From Alphaproteobacteria bacterium (GTDB taxonomy: Bacteria; Pseudomonadota; Alphaproteobacteria; Rhizobiales; Aestuariivirgaceae), in NCBI GenBank assembly GCA_024279045.1, contig JAJRRZ010000170.1:1-27756 (forward strand): DNA of 27,756 nucleotides, written 5' to 3'. Both the position numbers and the translations under genes were made by a program. The notes under the pieces are model-generated. The model searched no databases. It was given only the letters and a program-made list of their open reading frames with translations, and was not told the DNA's origin. Positions 6,999 through 15,960 of this stretch are shown piece after piece; position 1 is the first letter of the stretch; each line of letters starts with the position of its first letter.

Positions 6999-7301
6999 AT
7001 GGCCATGCTGCATACGGTGAACAAGTCGCCCTATCAGTGCAATACACTGGAAAGCTGCCTGAACCACACGCAGGAGGGCGATGTGGTGCTGCTTATCGAA
7101 GATGGTGTTTATGCCGCGGCGAAGGGTGGCCGTGCGGCGGACGCTCTGGCGGCGGCGAAGGGTGTGAAAATCTGTGCGCTTTCCGCGGATGTGAAGGCGC
7201 GCGGGTTGGACGGGCGCATTATCGACGGTGTGGAAATCGTCGATTATGCCGGTTTTGTCGATCTGGTAACGGAAACCGACAAGACCCAGGCCTGGCTGTA
7301 A
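6999..7301 (+). CDS. dsrH: Sulfurtransferase complex subunit DsrH
   Basis: The 100-aa TusB-like subunit completes the DsrEFH complex. Its conserved cysteine falls at position 20 (NTLESCLNH) when the ATG at 6999 is used; this matches the known Cys20 needed for sulfur transfer in A. vinosum DsrH and supports that start over the ATG at 7005. A GAGGGGAG ribosome binding site ends 9 nt upstream. The LIEDGVYAAAKGG strand and a TQAWL C-terminus fit the family. In the cell it docks DsrC for persulfide transfer. Confidence 0.95.
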   Translation: MAMLHTVNKSPYQCNTLESCLNHTQEGDVVLLIEDGVYAAAKGGRAADALAAAKGVKICALSADVKARGLDGRIIDGVEIVDYAGFVDLVTETDKTQAWL

Positions 7302-7340
7302 GGGATGGGAGCGGGAGCTTGCCGCCCGCCGAAATATCCC
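7302..7340 (+). other. Two-tier stem-loop after dsrH
   Basis: GGGAT (7302-7306) pairs with ATCCC (7336-7340), and inside it GCGGG (7311-7315) pairs with CCCGC (7325-7329). It begins at the dsrH stop. The tiers are short and the loops large, so it is weaker than the other intercistronic hairpins of this operon. Confidence 0.3.
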
Positions 7341-7356
7341 GAAGGAGGACGCAGAA

Positions 7357-7390
7357 GCCTCTGGACTATATGAACATATCATAATATTGA
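7357..7390 (+). promoter_or_regulatory. AT-rich candidate promoter region for dsrC
   Basis: The dsrH-dsrC gap is otherwise GC-rich but holds an AT-rich island with ATATG-AA-CATAT (7368-7379) as a short inverted repeat and CATAAT (7380-7385) as a -10-like box. No convincing -35 lies 17 bp upstream. An internal promoter for the usually abundant DsrC is plausible but weakly supported. A separate GAGGAG (7431-7436) serves as the dsrC ribosome binding site. Confidence 0.3.
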
Positions 7391-7445
7391 TACGAGACCG
7401 CGAGTTTGGCGGCTCGAGGCATCAACGGAAGAGGAGAAGCGAAAA

Positions 7446-7787
7446 ATGTCCGCTGGATTCTACGAGGTGAATGGCAAGCAGGTGCCGCACGACGAGGAGG
7501 GTTACATCACCAATCTGTCCGATTGGTCGAAGGAGCTGGCCGAGGTCATCGCCAAGCAGGAAGGCATCGACATGACCGAGGAGCACTGGGACGTGGTGAA
7601 TTTCCTGCGCGAGTACTATGAAGAATACCAGATCGCCCCGGCCATCCGCGTGCTGGTGAAGGCCATCAAGAAGAAGTTCGGCCCGGAGAAGGGCAACAAC
7701 AAGTATCTCTACGAGCTGTTCCCGTATGGCCCCGCCAAGCAGGCGTGCAAGATCGCCGGCCTGCCGAAGCCGACGGGCTGCGTCTGA
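7446..7787 (+). CDS. dsrC: Sulfur carrier protein DsrC
   Basis: The 113-aa cytoplasmic protein is a full DsrC with the flexible C-terminal arm ACKIAGLPKPTGCV. Both redox cysteines are present, C101 and the penultimate C112, in a CX10C spacing. It receives persulfide sulfur from DsrEFH and presents it to DsrAB, and its trisulfide or disulfide form is handled by DsrMKJOP. The beginning MSAGFYEVNGKQVPHDEEGY and the length are standard. The ATG at 7446 follows GAGGAG. Unlike its neighbours it is bounded upstream by a 144-bp gap with an AT-rich island and downstream by a strong hairpin. This suggests its transcript can be made or accumulate on its own, as expected for a stoichiometric sulfur carrier. 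Confidence 0.97.
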   Translation: MSAGFYEVNGKQVPHDEEGYITNLSDWSKELAEVIAKQEGIDMTEEHWDVVNFLREYYEEYQIAPAIRVLVKAIKKKFGPEKGNNKYLYELFPYGPAKQACKIAGLPKPTGCV

Positions 7788-7800
7788 TTTTTCATTGCGT

Positions 7801-7838
7801 GATGGGCAGGCTACAGGCCTGCCCATCGCTTATTGTTT
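7801..7838 (+). terminator. Hairpin terminator or attenuator after dsrC
   Basis: GATGGGCAGGC (7801-7811) and GCCTGCCCATC (7817-7827) form a perfect 11-bp stem with loop TACAG, starting 13 nt after the dsrC stop. GCTTATTGTTT follows, a broken T-run, so termination may be partial. Partial termination would leave more dsrC mRNA than dsrMKLJOP mRNA. Confidence 0.8.
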
Positions 7839-8113
7839 CGGTTCCTGCGTGCAGGCCATAGCGCTTGGCACGGCAGTTTTTCACAGTATTTCTTCGGCGT
7901 GCCTCAAGCCGGCGGCTCGTGGCGCGGCAATCGCAGGTCATTCTGCCTGATGGTGATCGGAGCGCGGAAAAATGTCGTCTTCCTGCATGATGGGGTCGGC
8001 ATTGTTTGCGCACATATTGCATGAATGAGCCGTTTCCGCGGGGGGCATGGCTGGCATGACCGGTGTGCCGGGACGGCTTGCGAGGGGGTGTTGAAGAAGG
8101 TGGGAGAGGTCCG
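7839..8113. other. Intergenic stretch between dsrC terminator and dsrM
   Basis: No supportable gene was found here. TTGGCA (7865-7870) followed by TATTTC at 16 bp, and CATATT near 8013, are the only promoter-like elements, and neither is convincing. A GGGAGAGG ribosome binding site (8102-8109) precedes the dsrM start. Confidence 0.5.
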
Positions 8114-8869
8114 GTGCTGACGACCGTCTATGCCCTTCTGTATTATGTGGCGTTTGCCGTATTCGCCGGCGGCATTGCCTGGCGCGTCTATGAATATGCG
8201 AAAACGCCGCAGCCAGCCAACATCGTTACCACGCCGGCGCCGGTAACGCGCGCAGGCGTCGTGTGGCGCATGTTCAAGGAGGTGCTCTTCTTCGAATCCC
8301 TGTGGAAGAGCAACAAATGGATCTGGATCTTCGCGCAGCTGTTCCACGCCTCTCTGTGGCTGATCCTTGTTCGCCATGCGCGCTATTTTATTGACCCGGT
8401 GCCTGCTCTGGTGGTGTTGGCGCAGCCATTCGGCAAATACGCGGGGCTGACCTTCGTGCTGGGGGCGCTGGGCTTGCTGGCGCGGCGCATGTTCGTGGCG
8501 CGGGTGCGCTACATTTCTGCGCCATCGGACTATCTGATGCTGTTGCTGTTTCTCGGTATCGGCATTTCCGGTCTGAGCATGACGTTCGTCAATCCTGTGG
8601 ACATTGTGGGTGTGAAGGCCTTCTTCCTGGGGCTGATGACGTTCAACTGGCAGCCGCTGCCCGGTTCTCCCGCGTTGCTGATTCATCTGGGCCTGGTGGC
8701 GTTGTGGATGCTGATATTCCCGTTCTCCAAGCTGGTGCACGCGCCGGGAGTGTTCTTCTCGCCGACGCGCAACATGGTGGACAATCCGCGCGAGAAGTTC
8801 CGTCCCGTGCCGTGGATGCCGGCGGTGAGCGAGGTATCCTTCGATCCGCCGCACGGCACCAGGAAGTGA
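8114..8869 (+). CDS. dsrM: Membrane cytochrome b-type subunit DsrM
   Basis: DsrM is the NarI-like membrane quinone-interacting subunit of DsrMKJOP. The 251-aa product shows about five hydrophobic segments: an N-terminal one (VYALLYYVAFAVFAGG), IFAQLFHASLWLILV, LTFVLGALGLLA, LMLLLFLGIGISGL and LLIHLGLVALWMLIF. Histidines inside or beside them (FHASLW, VRHARY, IHLGLV, LVHAPG) can bind b-type hemes. I chose GTG at 8114, behind GGGAGAGG, because upstream residues of the longer reading (from 8063) are polar and unlike the family, and the length then fits. It is followed 58 bp later by dsrK. Electrons pass between its hemes, the quinone pool and DsrK. Confidence 0.93.
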   Translation: MLTTVYALLYYVAFAVFAGGIAWRVYEYAKTPQPANIVTTPAPVTRAGVVWRMFKEVLFFESLWKSNKWIWIFAQLFHASLWLILVRHARYFIDPVPALVVLAQPFGKYAGLTFVLGALGLLARRMFVARVRYISAPSDYLMLLLFLGIGISGLSMTFVNPVDIVGVKAFFLGLMTFNWQPLPGSPALLIHLGLVALWMLIFPFSKLVHAPGVFFSPTRNMVDNPREKFRPVPWMPAVSEVSFDPPHGTRK

Positions 8870-8927
8870 TTGTGCGGGCAACTGGCAGGGCTGGTTCAAT
8901 CTACTTGAAATATGGCGGGAGAGAGCC

Positions 8928-10493
<1,566 letters not shown>

Positions 10494-10533
10494 GGCCGCG
10501 CCTGGCGCCTTCGGCAGAAACAGCAACGCAACC

Positions 10534-10551
10534 TGCCCGGACAGACGGGCA
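10534..10551 (+). other. Short stem-loop before dsrL
   Basis: TGCCCG (10534-10539) pairs with CGGGCA (10546-10551) around a 6-nt loop, just before the GGAGGG ribosome binding site of dsrL. It is short enough to influence dsrL initiation, but that is inference. Confidence 0.4.
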
Positions 10552-10566
10552 TACGGAGGGAAAGCA

Positions 10567-12540
10567 ATGAGCACACCGATCAACAAGAAAGGCCTGCCCA
10601 AGACCGACGGCCAGTTCTTCCGCCGGTTCAAGGAGGGCGAAAACCCGAAAGACTGGGATCTGGAAGAAAAGATCTTCGTGGGCGATACGTCCTACAAGTG
10701 CCCGACCTATGTGGTGAAGACGCCGCCATGTTCGGCTTCGTGCCCGTCTGGCCATGACATCCGCGGCTGGCTGGCCATTGCCCGCGGCATGGACAAGCCG
10801 GCGGAAGAAGGTAAGCCGTGGCAGCTCTATGCCTTCGAGCGCATGACCAAGGCCAATCCGTTTCCGGCGGTGATGGGCCGTGTGTGCCCGGCGCCGTGCG
10901 AGGACGGCTGCAACCGCAACGTGGTGGACGACTTCGTCGGCATCAATGCGCTGGAGCATTATGTAGGCGACTGGGCCATTGACAACAATGTGAAGTTCGA
11001 GGTGCCGGTGGCATCGGGCAACGAGGCCAGCAAGAAGGTGGCCATCATCGGCTCTGGCCCCGGCGGCCTGTCGGCGGCGTATTTTCTGCGCAAGAAAGGC
11101 TTTCAGGTTACCGTGTTCGAGGAGCACGAGAAGCTCGGCGGCATGATGCGCTACGGCATTCCCACCTACCGTGTGCCGCGCGACAAGCTGGATGCGGAGA
11201 TTCAGCGCATCCTCGACATGGGCGTGGAGGCGCGCACCAGCACGCGGGTGGGCCGTGATGTGTCGGTGCAGCAACTGGAGGAAGAGTTCGACGCCATCTT
11301 CTGGGCCGTGGGTGCGCAGAAAGGCCGTCCGCTGCCTGTGCCCGGCTGGGATGACTGCGAGAACTGCATCACCGGCGTGGAGTTCCTGGAAGCGTTCAAC
11401 CAGGGCTGGGTTTATGGCACGGCGAAGCGCATTGTCGTGGTGGGTGGTGGTGATACCTCCATCGACGTGGCCTCGGTGGCGCGGCGCCTCGGCCATATCA
11501 CCGAGGTGCGCAAGACCGACAGCATCGATGGCAAGATTGGCGGTTTCACGGCGGATGACGTGGCTGGCATCCTGCGGCGCGAAGGCGTGAAGTCGGTGCT
11601 GACGTCGCTGTTCCCGATCGATCAGATGGTGGCGGCGGAACATGAGCGCCAGGAGGCCATGCGCGAAGGCGTGGAGATCAAGGGTGGCGTGATGCCGCTG
11701 GAGGTGATCAAGGAGGGTGGCAAGGCCGTCGGCCTGAAAATGTGCGAGTGCAAGATGGACGGCATGACGCCGGTTCCCATCGAGGGCACGGAGTTCGTGC
11801 TGGAGGCGGACCTGATCGTTTCGGCTATTGGCCAGTATGGCGACTTCGAGGGCTTCGAGGACTTTGCCAACGAACGCGGTTTCATGGATACCGACGCCTA
11901 TTTCCGCGTGGCCGGCAAGGAGAAGCACTTCGCCGGTGGCGATATCATCCGCCCGCACCTGCTGACCACGGCGATTGGCCATGCGCGCATTGCGGCGGAC
12001 GAGATTGCGCACTTCCTGTCCGGCGAGCCGCTGGAGAAGCGCCCGAAAGTGGATGTTGCGCACTTCAATCTGCTCAACGAACTGGCGCAGCGCGGCAAGG
12101 AGGTGCAGCCCTATGACGGTGCGCAGACCATGGGCACTTCCAGTGCCGACTGGGCGGTGCACAACTATGAAGACCGCTCCGCTTCCGACGTGATCACGCA
12201 TGAGGAAATGTTCCTCGGCCACTTCACCGAGATGCCACGGGCGAAGCGCGAGGAGCTTCCCATCGATGCGGAGCACGTGCTGGGCAACTTCGAAGAGCGC
12301 ATCAAGCCGCTGGAGGAAGACAAGGCGCAGTATGAAGGCGAGCGCTGCATGAGCTGCGGCCTGTGCTTCGAGTGCGACAACTGCGTGATCTTCTGCCCGC
12401 AGGATGCGGTGCATCGCGTGCCTAAGGCGGAGCGCGCGGTGGGGCGCTATGTGTTCACCGAATACACGCGCTGCGTGGGCTGCCACATCTGCTCCGACGT
12501 GTGCCCGACGGGCTACATCAAGATGGGGCTGGGTCAGTAA
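10567..12540 (+). CDS. dsrL: FAD and iron-sulfur oxidoreductase DsrL
   Basis: The 657-aa cytoplasmic protein belongs to the glutamate synthase small-subunit-like family. The N-terminal part holds cysteines for iron-sulfur clusters (PPCSASCPSGHD, then CPAPCEDGCNRN). An FAD Rossmann motif, IIGSGPGGLSAAYF, lies at about 160, and a second nucleotide-binding motif, VVVGGGDTSIDVAS, at about 289. The C-terminal domain has two [4Fe-4S] ferredoxin motifs from about 594 (CMSCGLCFECDNC) and 636 (CVGCHICSDVC). DsrL is essential for sulfur oxidation in A. vinosum and is proposed to take electrons from DsrAB and pass them to NAD(P)+. The ATG at 10567 follows GGAGGG. The C-terminal ferredoxin extension matches what I recall of DsrL forms from sulfur oxidisers. 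Confidence 0.95.
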   Translation: MSTPINKKGLPKTDGQFFRRFKEGENPKDWDLEEKIFVGDTSYKCPTYVVKTPPCSASCPSGHDIRGWLAIARGMDKPAEEGKPWQLYAFERMTKANPFPAVMGRVCPAPCEDGCNRNVVDDFVGINALEHYVGDWAIDNNVKFEVPVASGNEASKKVAIIGSGPGGLSAAYFLRKKGFQVTVFEEHEKLGGMMRYGIPTYRVPRDKLDAEIQRILDMGVEARTSTRVGRDVSVQQLEEEFDAIFWAVGAQKGRPLPVPGWDDCENCITGVEFLEAFNQGWVYGTAKRIVVVGGGDTSIDVASVARRLGHITEVRKTDSIDGKIGGFTADDVAGILRREGVKSVLTSLFPIDQMVAAEHERQEAMREGVEIKGGVMPLEVIKEGGKAVGLKMCECKMDGMTPVPIEGTEFVLEADLIVSAIGQYGDFEGFEDFANERGFMDTDAYFRVAGKEKHFAGGDIIRPHLLTTAIGHARIAADEIAHFLSGEPLEKRPKVDVAHFNLLNELAQRGKEVQPYDGAQTMGTSSADWAVHNYEDRSASDVITHEEMFLGHFTEMPRAKREELPIDAEHVLGNFEERIKPLEEDKAQYEGERCMSCGLCFECDNCVIFCPQDAVHRVPKAERAVGRYVFTEYTRCVGCHICSDVCPTGYIKMGLGQ

Positions 12541-12553
12541 GGCAACGAGAAAT

Positions 12554-12579
12554 GGTGGCGGGGCCGTGGCCTCGCTACC
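12554..12579 (+). other. Intercistronic stem-loop between dsrL and dsrJ
   Basis: GGTGGCGGGGC (12554-12564) pairs with GCCTCGCTACC (12569-12579) over 11 bp including two G-U pairs, closing a CGTG loop. It lies 14 nt after the dsrL stop. No T-run follows. Confidence 0.55.
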
Positions 12580-12623
12580 GCCGTTGATGGTCAGGCAAAC
12601 CGACAGGACAGGCGGGCGAACAG

Positions 12624-13103
12624 ATGCGCGCAATCAGGCAGGGGATGACGGCGGCACTGTTGGGAGGCGTTGTATTCGCAGCGGTGCTGGGCGTGGCGCA
12701 GGCGGGAGATCTGGCGCCGAAGGTGCCCATCGACAAGAGCAAGGGAGACTGTGTGCTGCCGGGCGATCAGATGCGCAAGCAGCACATGAACATCCTGATG
12801 CATCGGCGCGATGATACCATGTTCAACGGGGTGCGCGGTGGCAAGCGTTCGCTTCAGGCGTGCCTGACGTGCCACATGGTGAAGGACGAGACGACAGGCA
12901 AGCCGGTTACCATCGAGTCGCCAAAGCATTTCTGCCGTGTCTGCCATGATTTTACGGCGGTGAAGGTGGACTGCTGGAGCTGCCACAAGTCGGTGCCGGA
13001 GGAAACCGCTACCCAGGCCATGTTGAAGGATGGCAAGCTTGGCGGGACGGGCAGCATGTTTGCACGGTTGAGGGGCTTCGTGCAGGGAGGCGCAAATGAC
13101 TGA
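12624..13103 (+). CDS. dsrJ: Periplasmic triheme cytochrome c DsrJ
   Basis: The 159-aa protein starts with a signal peptide or anchor (ALLGGVVFAAVLGVAQA). It carries three heme c motifs: CLTCH (C80), CRVCH (C104) and CWSCH (C117). C43 (SKGDCVLPGDQ) precedes the hemes and corresponds to the cysteine that gives A. vinosum DsrJ its unusual His/Cys-ligated heme; the M and H residues after it (RKQHMN) are further ligand candidates. The cleavage-site alanines suggest export, although DsrJ can keep its N-terminal helix as an anchor. The ATG is at 12624; an internal ATG at codon 8 is possible. The end overlaps the dsrO start by 8 bp, so the two are translationally coupled. Confidence 0.94.
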   Translation: MRAIRQGMTAALLGGVVFAAVLGVAQAGDLAPKVPIDKSKGDCVLPGDQMRKQHMNILMHRRDDTMFNGVRGGKRSLQACLTCHMVKDETTGKPVTIESPKHFCRVCHDFTAVKVDCWSCHKSVPEETATQAMLKDGKLGGTGSMFARLRGFVQGGAND

Positions 13104-13893
13104 GCACAGCGCCAGCAACGAGACACGCAAGGCGCCGGAGAGCGCCGCGGCGGAAATGGACGCGGCGCGGCGCGAGTTCATGCGCAACATCGCGGCGGCA
13201 AGTGTGTTGTCGCTGGGAGGTGGATTGACGCTGTATGCCGCTGCGCCGAGGGAGGCGCTGGCGAAAAAGCCGGGGGAGCCGCTGGACCCGAAGAAGCGCT
13301 GGGGCATGCTTATTGACACGACGAAATGCACCAGCGGCTGCGAGAAGTGCGTGGAAGCCTGCAAGAAGGAAAACGGCTGGGAAGCCGAGCCCGGCTCGCG
13401 CACCGATGTGCAGTGGATCCGCAAGGTGGATGTGAAGGATCCGGCCACCGGGTTCATGGCCTCGCTGCCGGTGATGCGCCAGCACTGCGCCAATCCGCCG
13501 TGCGTGGATGTGTGTCCGACCGGGGCTTCCATGCAGCGGGCCGACGGTATCGTGCAGGTGAACATGCATACCTGCATCGGTTGCCGTTACTGCATGATGG
13601 CCTGCCCCTACAAGGCGCGCTCCTTCGTGCACGAGGACATTCCGGAGGAGCGCAAGCGGTTTCACGCGCCGATGGGCAAGGGCTGCGTAACGAGCTGCAA
13701 TTTCTGTGCGCACCGGGTGGACAGTGGTCGCATTCCGGCTTGCGCGGAGGCCTGCCCTGAAGGGGCGATGCTGTTCGGCGACCTGAATGATCCGAACTCG
13801 GCCATTTCGCAGCGGTTGAAAGAGATTCCGAGCTATCAGATCCGCGCCGACCTGGGCACGGACAATGGCATTCGCTACACACGGCTGCCGTGA
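13096..13893 (+). CDS. dsrO: Periplasmic ferredoxin-like subunit DsrO (Tat-exported)
   Basis: The 265-aa protein has a twin-arginine signal (R25-R26 in RREFMRN, then IAAASVLSLGGG), so it is folded before export to the periplasm. Four cysteine groups follow in the NrfC/PsrB style: CTSGCEKCVEAC, HCANPPCVDVCP, CIGCRYCMMACP, and CNFC with CAEACP, enough for four [4Fe-4S] clusters. It links the DsrJ hemes to the DsrP membrane subunit. The start at 13096 overlaps dsrJ by 8 bp; GCAGGGAGG is a good ribosome binding site inside dsrJ. The unusually long 24-residue stretch before the twin arginines could mean a start at an internal Met (codon 21), but the upstream site supports 13096. Confidence 0.95.
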   Translation: MTEHSASNETRKAPESAAAEMDAARREFMRNIAAASVLSLGGGLTLYAAAPREALAKKPGEPLDPKKRWGMLIDTTKCTSGCEKCVEACKKENGWEAEPGSRTDVQWIRKVDVKDPATGFMASLPVMRQHCANPPCVDVCPTGASMQRADGIVQVNMHTCIGCRYCMMACPYKARSFVHEDIPEERKRFHAPMGKGCVTSCNFCAHRVDSGRIPACAEACPEGAMLFGDLNDPNSAISQRLKEIPSYQIRADLGTDNGIRYTRLP

Positions 13894-13907
13894 GCGGAGG
13901 GTGATCA

Positions 13908-15155
13908 ATGAAGAAGCGCACGCATTACGAGCTTCTGCAGTCCGGCGCGGGCTATTACACGGCGCTGATCGGCATGGGTCTGCTGATTGTCGCCGGGCTG
14001 GCGGCAACGTGGTACATGGAGCACTACGGTCATATCGTTACCGGCATGAGCAACGAAATCGTCTGGGGCATGCCACATGTGTTCGCGGTATTCATGATCG
14101 TTGCTGCGTCAGGAGTGCTCAATGTCGCCTCCATCGGCACGGTGTTCGGCAAGGCGCCCTACAAGCCGCTGGGCAGGCTGTCCGCGGTGATGGCGGCAGC
14201 CGTGCTGGCAGGTGGCCTGATGATCCTGGTGCTGGATCTGGGTAGGCCCGACCGGCTCATCGTGGCGATGACGAAATACAACTTCAAATCCATCTTCGCC
14301 TGGAACATCTATCTCTACAATGGTTTCTTCGCCGTGGTGCTGCTGTATCTGTACACGCAGCTTTCGTCGAAGGCGGGGGTGCGCCGGTTCTACAAGCCGG
14401 CGGGCACGCTGGCCTTTGTCTGGCGCCTCATCCTGACCACCGGCACCGGCTCCATCTTCGGCTGGCTGGTGGCGCGGCAGGCCTATGACCTGGCCATCTT
14501 CGCACCGATGTTCATTGCGCTGTCGTTCTCCTTCGGGCTGGCGGTGTTCATCCTGCTGATGGTGGCGCTGATGCGTGGTGATGATCGTGCCGTGGGGCAC
14601 GAGTTGGTGGCGCGCATGGGGCGGCTGCTGGGGGTGTTCGTGGCGTCAGCGGCCTATTTCACCATCGTGTGGATGCTGACTGATCTGTATGCGGCGGAGC
14701 ATCGCTCGGCGGTGGCGTATCTGTTTGCCTCGGGCAATATCTACAGCTGGCTCTATTGGGTGGGCTTCATCGGCCTGGGCACGATTGCGCCGTTGCTGCT
14801 GGTGTTTTCCAACAGTGCGCGAAGCAGTCATGCGCCGGTGATCACGGCGGCGCTGCTGGTGATCCTGGGCGGCATGGCGCTGATGTATTTCATCATCATC
14901 GGCGGGCAGAGCTATCCGCTGGTGCTGTTCCCCGGCATGGAGGAAAGCAGCAGCTTCAATGACGGCATGATTGCCTCCTATGCGCCGAGCCTGCCGGAAA
15001 TACTGCTGGGCCTTGGCGGCGTGGCGGTGGCGGTGACCATCACGCTGGTGGCGGCGAAGACGCTGCACATTCTGCCCACGACGCTGGCCGATGCCGAGGT
15101 GGACCCGCATCTGGCCGCGGAGGCGGAGGGTGCGGGCTTGAAGAAAGCGGCCTGA
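13908..15155 (+). CDS. dsrP: NrfD-family membrane subunit DsrP
   Basis: The 415-aa integral membrane protein of the NrfD/PsrC family has many hydrophobic segments (about ten by eye), including MGLLIVAGLAATWYM, VFAVFMIVAASGVLNVA and VIVAMTKYNFKS-linked helices. It is the quinone-binding membrane partner of DsrO/DsrJ. The ATG at 13908 lies 14 bp after dsrO behind GGAGGG. The C-terminus is a short charged cytoplasmic tail. It is the last gene before a strong terminator, so it closes the dsrMKLJOP section. The length matches DsrP of sulfur oxidisers. Confidence 0.93.
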   Translation: MKKRTHYELLQSGAGYYTALIGMGLLIVAGLAATWYMEHYGHIVTGMSNEIVWGMPHVFAVFMIVAASGVLNVASIGTVFGKAPYKPLGRLSAVMAAAVLAGGLMILVLDLGRPDRLIVAMTKYNFKSIFAWNIYLYNGFFAVVLLYLYTQLSSKAGVRRFYKPAGTLAFVWRLILTTGTGSIFGWLVARQAYDLAIFAPMFIALSFSFGLAVFILLMVALMRGDDRAVGHELVARMGRLLGVFVASAAYFTIVWMLTDLYAAEHRSAVAYLFASGNIYSWLYWVGFIGLGTIAPLLLVFSNSARSSHAPVITAALLVILGGMALMYFIIIGGQSYPLVLFPGMEESSSFNDGMIASYAPSLPEILLGLGGVAVAVTITLVAAKTLHILPTTLADAEVDPHLAAEAEGAGLKKAA

Positions 15156-15210
15156 CCGGGCTGATGTCGTGCCATCTGCTGGCGCGGATATTCATCTGAA
15201 TGGAAAATGG

Positions 15211-15248
15211 CGGGGCCTGTCGCTTGCGGCAGGCCTCGTTTTGCGTTT
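15211..15248 (+). terminator. Rho-independent terminator after dsrP
   Basis: CGGGGCCTGTC (15211-15221) pairs with GGCAGGCCTCG (15228-15238), an 11-bp GC-rich stem with two G-U pairs and loop GCTTGC. TTTT and a further GCGTTT follow. It lies 55 nt beyond the dsrP stop and 46 nt before the next gene, which therefore needs read-through or its own promoter. Confidence 0.85.
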
Positions 15249-15283
15249 CATATCCTGACGGGATGACAGGTGGAGGCGAGGGA

Positions 15284-15922
15284 ATGAACGAGCGTCTGCA
15301 AAAGGTGCTGGCGGAGATCGATGCGGCCAATGCGGAAGATCCGCGCAGGGATGTGCTGGATGGCGTGGAGATGCCGTTCGAGCAAGTGTATTCGCGGCGC
15401 ATGTTGCAGCGGCTGGAGCAGATGTACAGGGATGCGCCGGAAACCCTGATCATTGCCGCTTATGGGCAGCATATCCGCCGCTTCGACATTCCGCGTTCCG
15501 ACTACGAGGAGGGGCGCAAGGGCTATAACCAGTGGCGCAAGGCGTGCCGCGAGCACCATGCGAAGCTGTTGGGCGAAATCATGCGCCGGCATGGCTACAC
15601 GGAGGAGGAGATCGCCGAGGTGGGCCGGCTGGTGCGCAAGGAGCAACTGAAGAAGGACAGGTTGAGCCAGGCGCTGGAAAACGTGGTGGACGTGGTGTTC
15701 GTGGAGCATTACCTGCAACCGTTCCTAGACAAGTATGCCCACTATGACGAGGACAAGCTGATAGACATTGTCGCCAAGACGCTGCTGAAGATGTCGCCGA
15801 AGGGGCATGCGGCGGCGCTGGCGCTGAATCTGCCCAAGGCGCACCGTAGGCTGATCGAACAAGCCATTGAGCGGGTGAAACCGCAACTGGAGCGGCTGGC
15901 CAGCGCCGATCTGGATTGGTAG
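15284..15922 (+). CDS. DUF4202-family protein
   Basis: The 212-aa soluble, helix-rich, strongly charged protein resembles the DUF4202 family. It starts MNERLQKVLAEIDAANAEDP and contains HIRRFDIPRSDYEEGRKGYN and a YTEEEIAEVGRLVRKEQLKK stretch. The HIRR and the later VVFVEHYL (His and Glu/Asp) recall HD-like metal-binding helical bundles, though I cannot confirm that. The biochemical role of the family is unknown to me. The ATG at 15284 is chosen because GGAGGCGAGGG precedes it; a longer frame from 15200 would run through the terminator hairpin. The gene lies between dsrP and dsrN, 38 bp before the dsrN ATG and downstream of the dsr terminator. Co-transcription with dsrN is likely. Confidence 0.75.
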   Translation: MNERLQKVLAEIDAANAEDPRRDVLDGVEMPFEQVYSRRMLQRLEQMYRDAPETLIIAAYGQHIRRFDIPRSDYEEGRKGYNQWRKACREHHAKLLGEIMRRHGYTEEEIAEVGRLVRKEQLKKDRLSQALENVVDVVFVEHYLQPFLDKYAHYDEDKLIDIVAKTLLKMSPKGHAAALALNLPKAHRRLIEQAIERVKPQLERLASADLDW

Positions 15923-15960
15923 GGGCGGCTGGTTCGAACCTCGGCACACAGGACACCGGC

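Noticed and set aside
15200..15283. N-terminal extension of the DUF4202 protein
   Set aside because: It would be encoded by the rho-independent terminator hairpin; the ATG at 15284 has a strong ribosome binding site.
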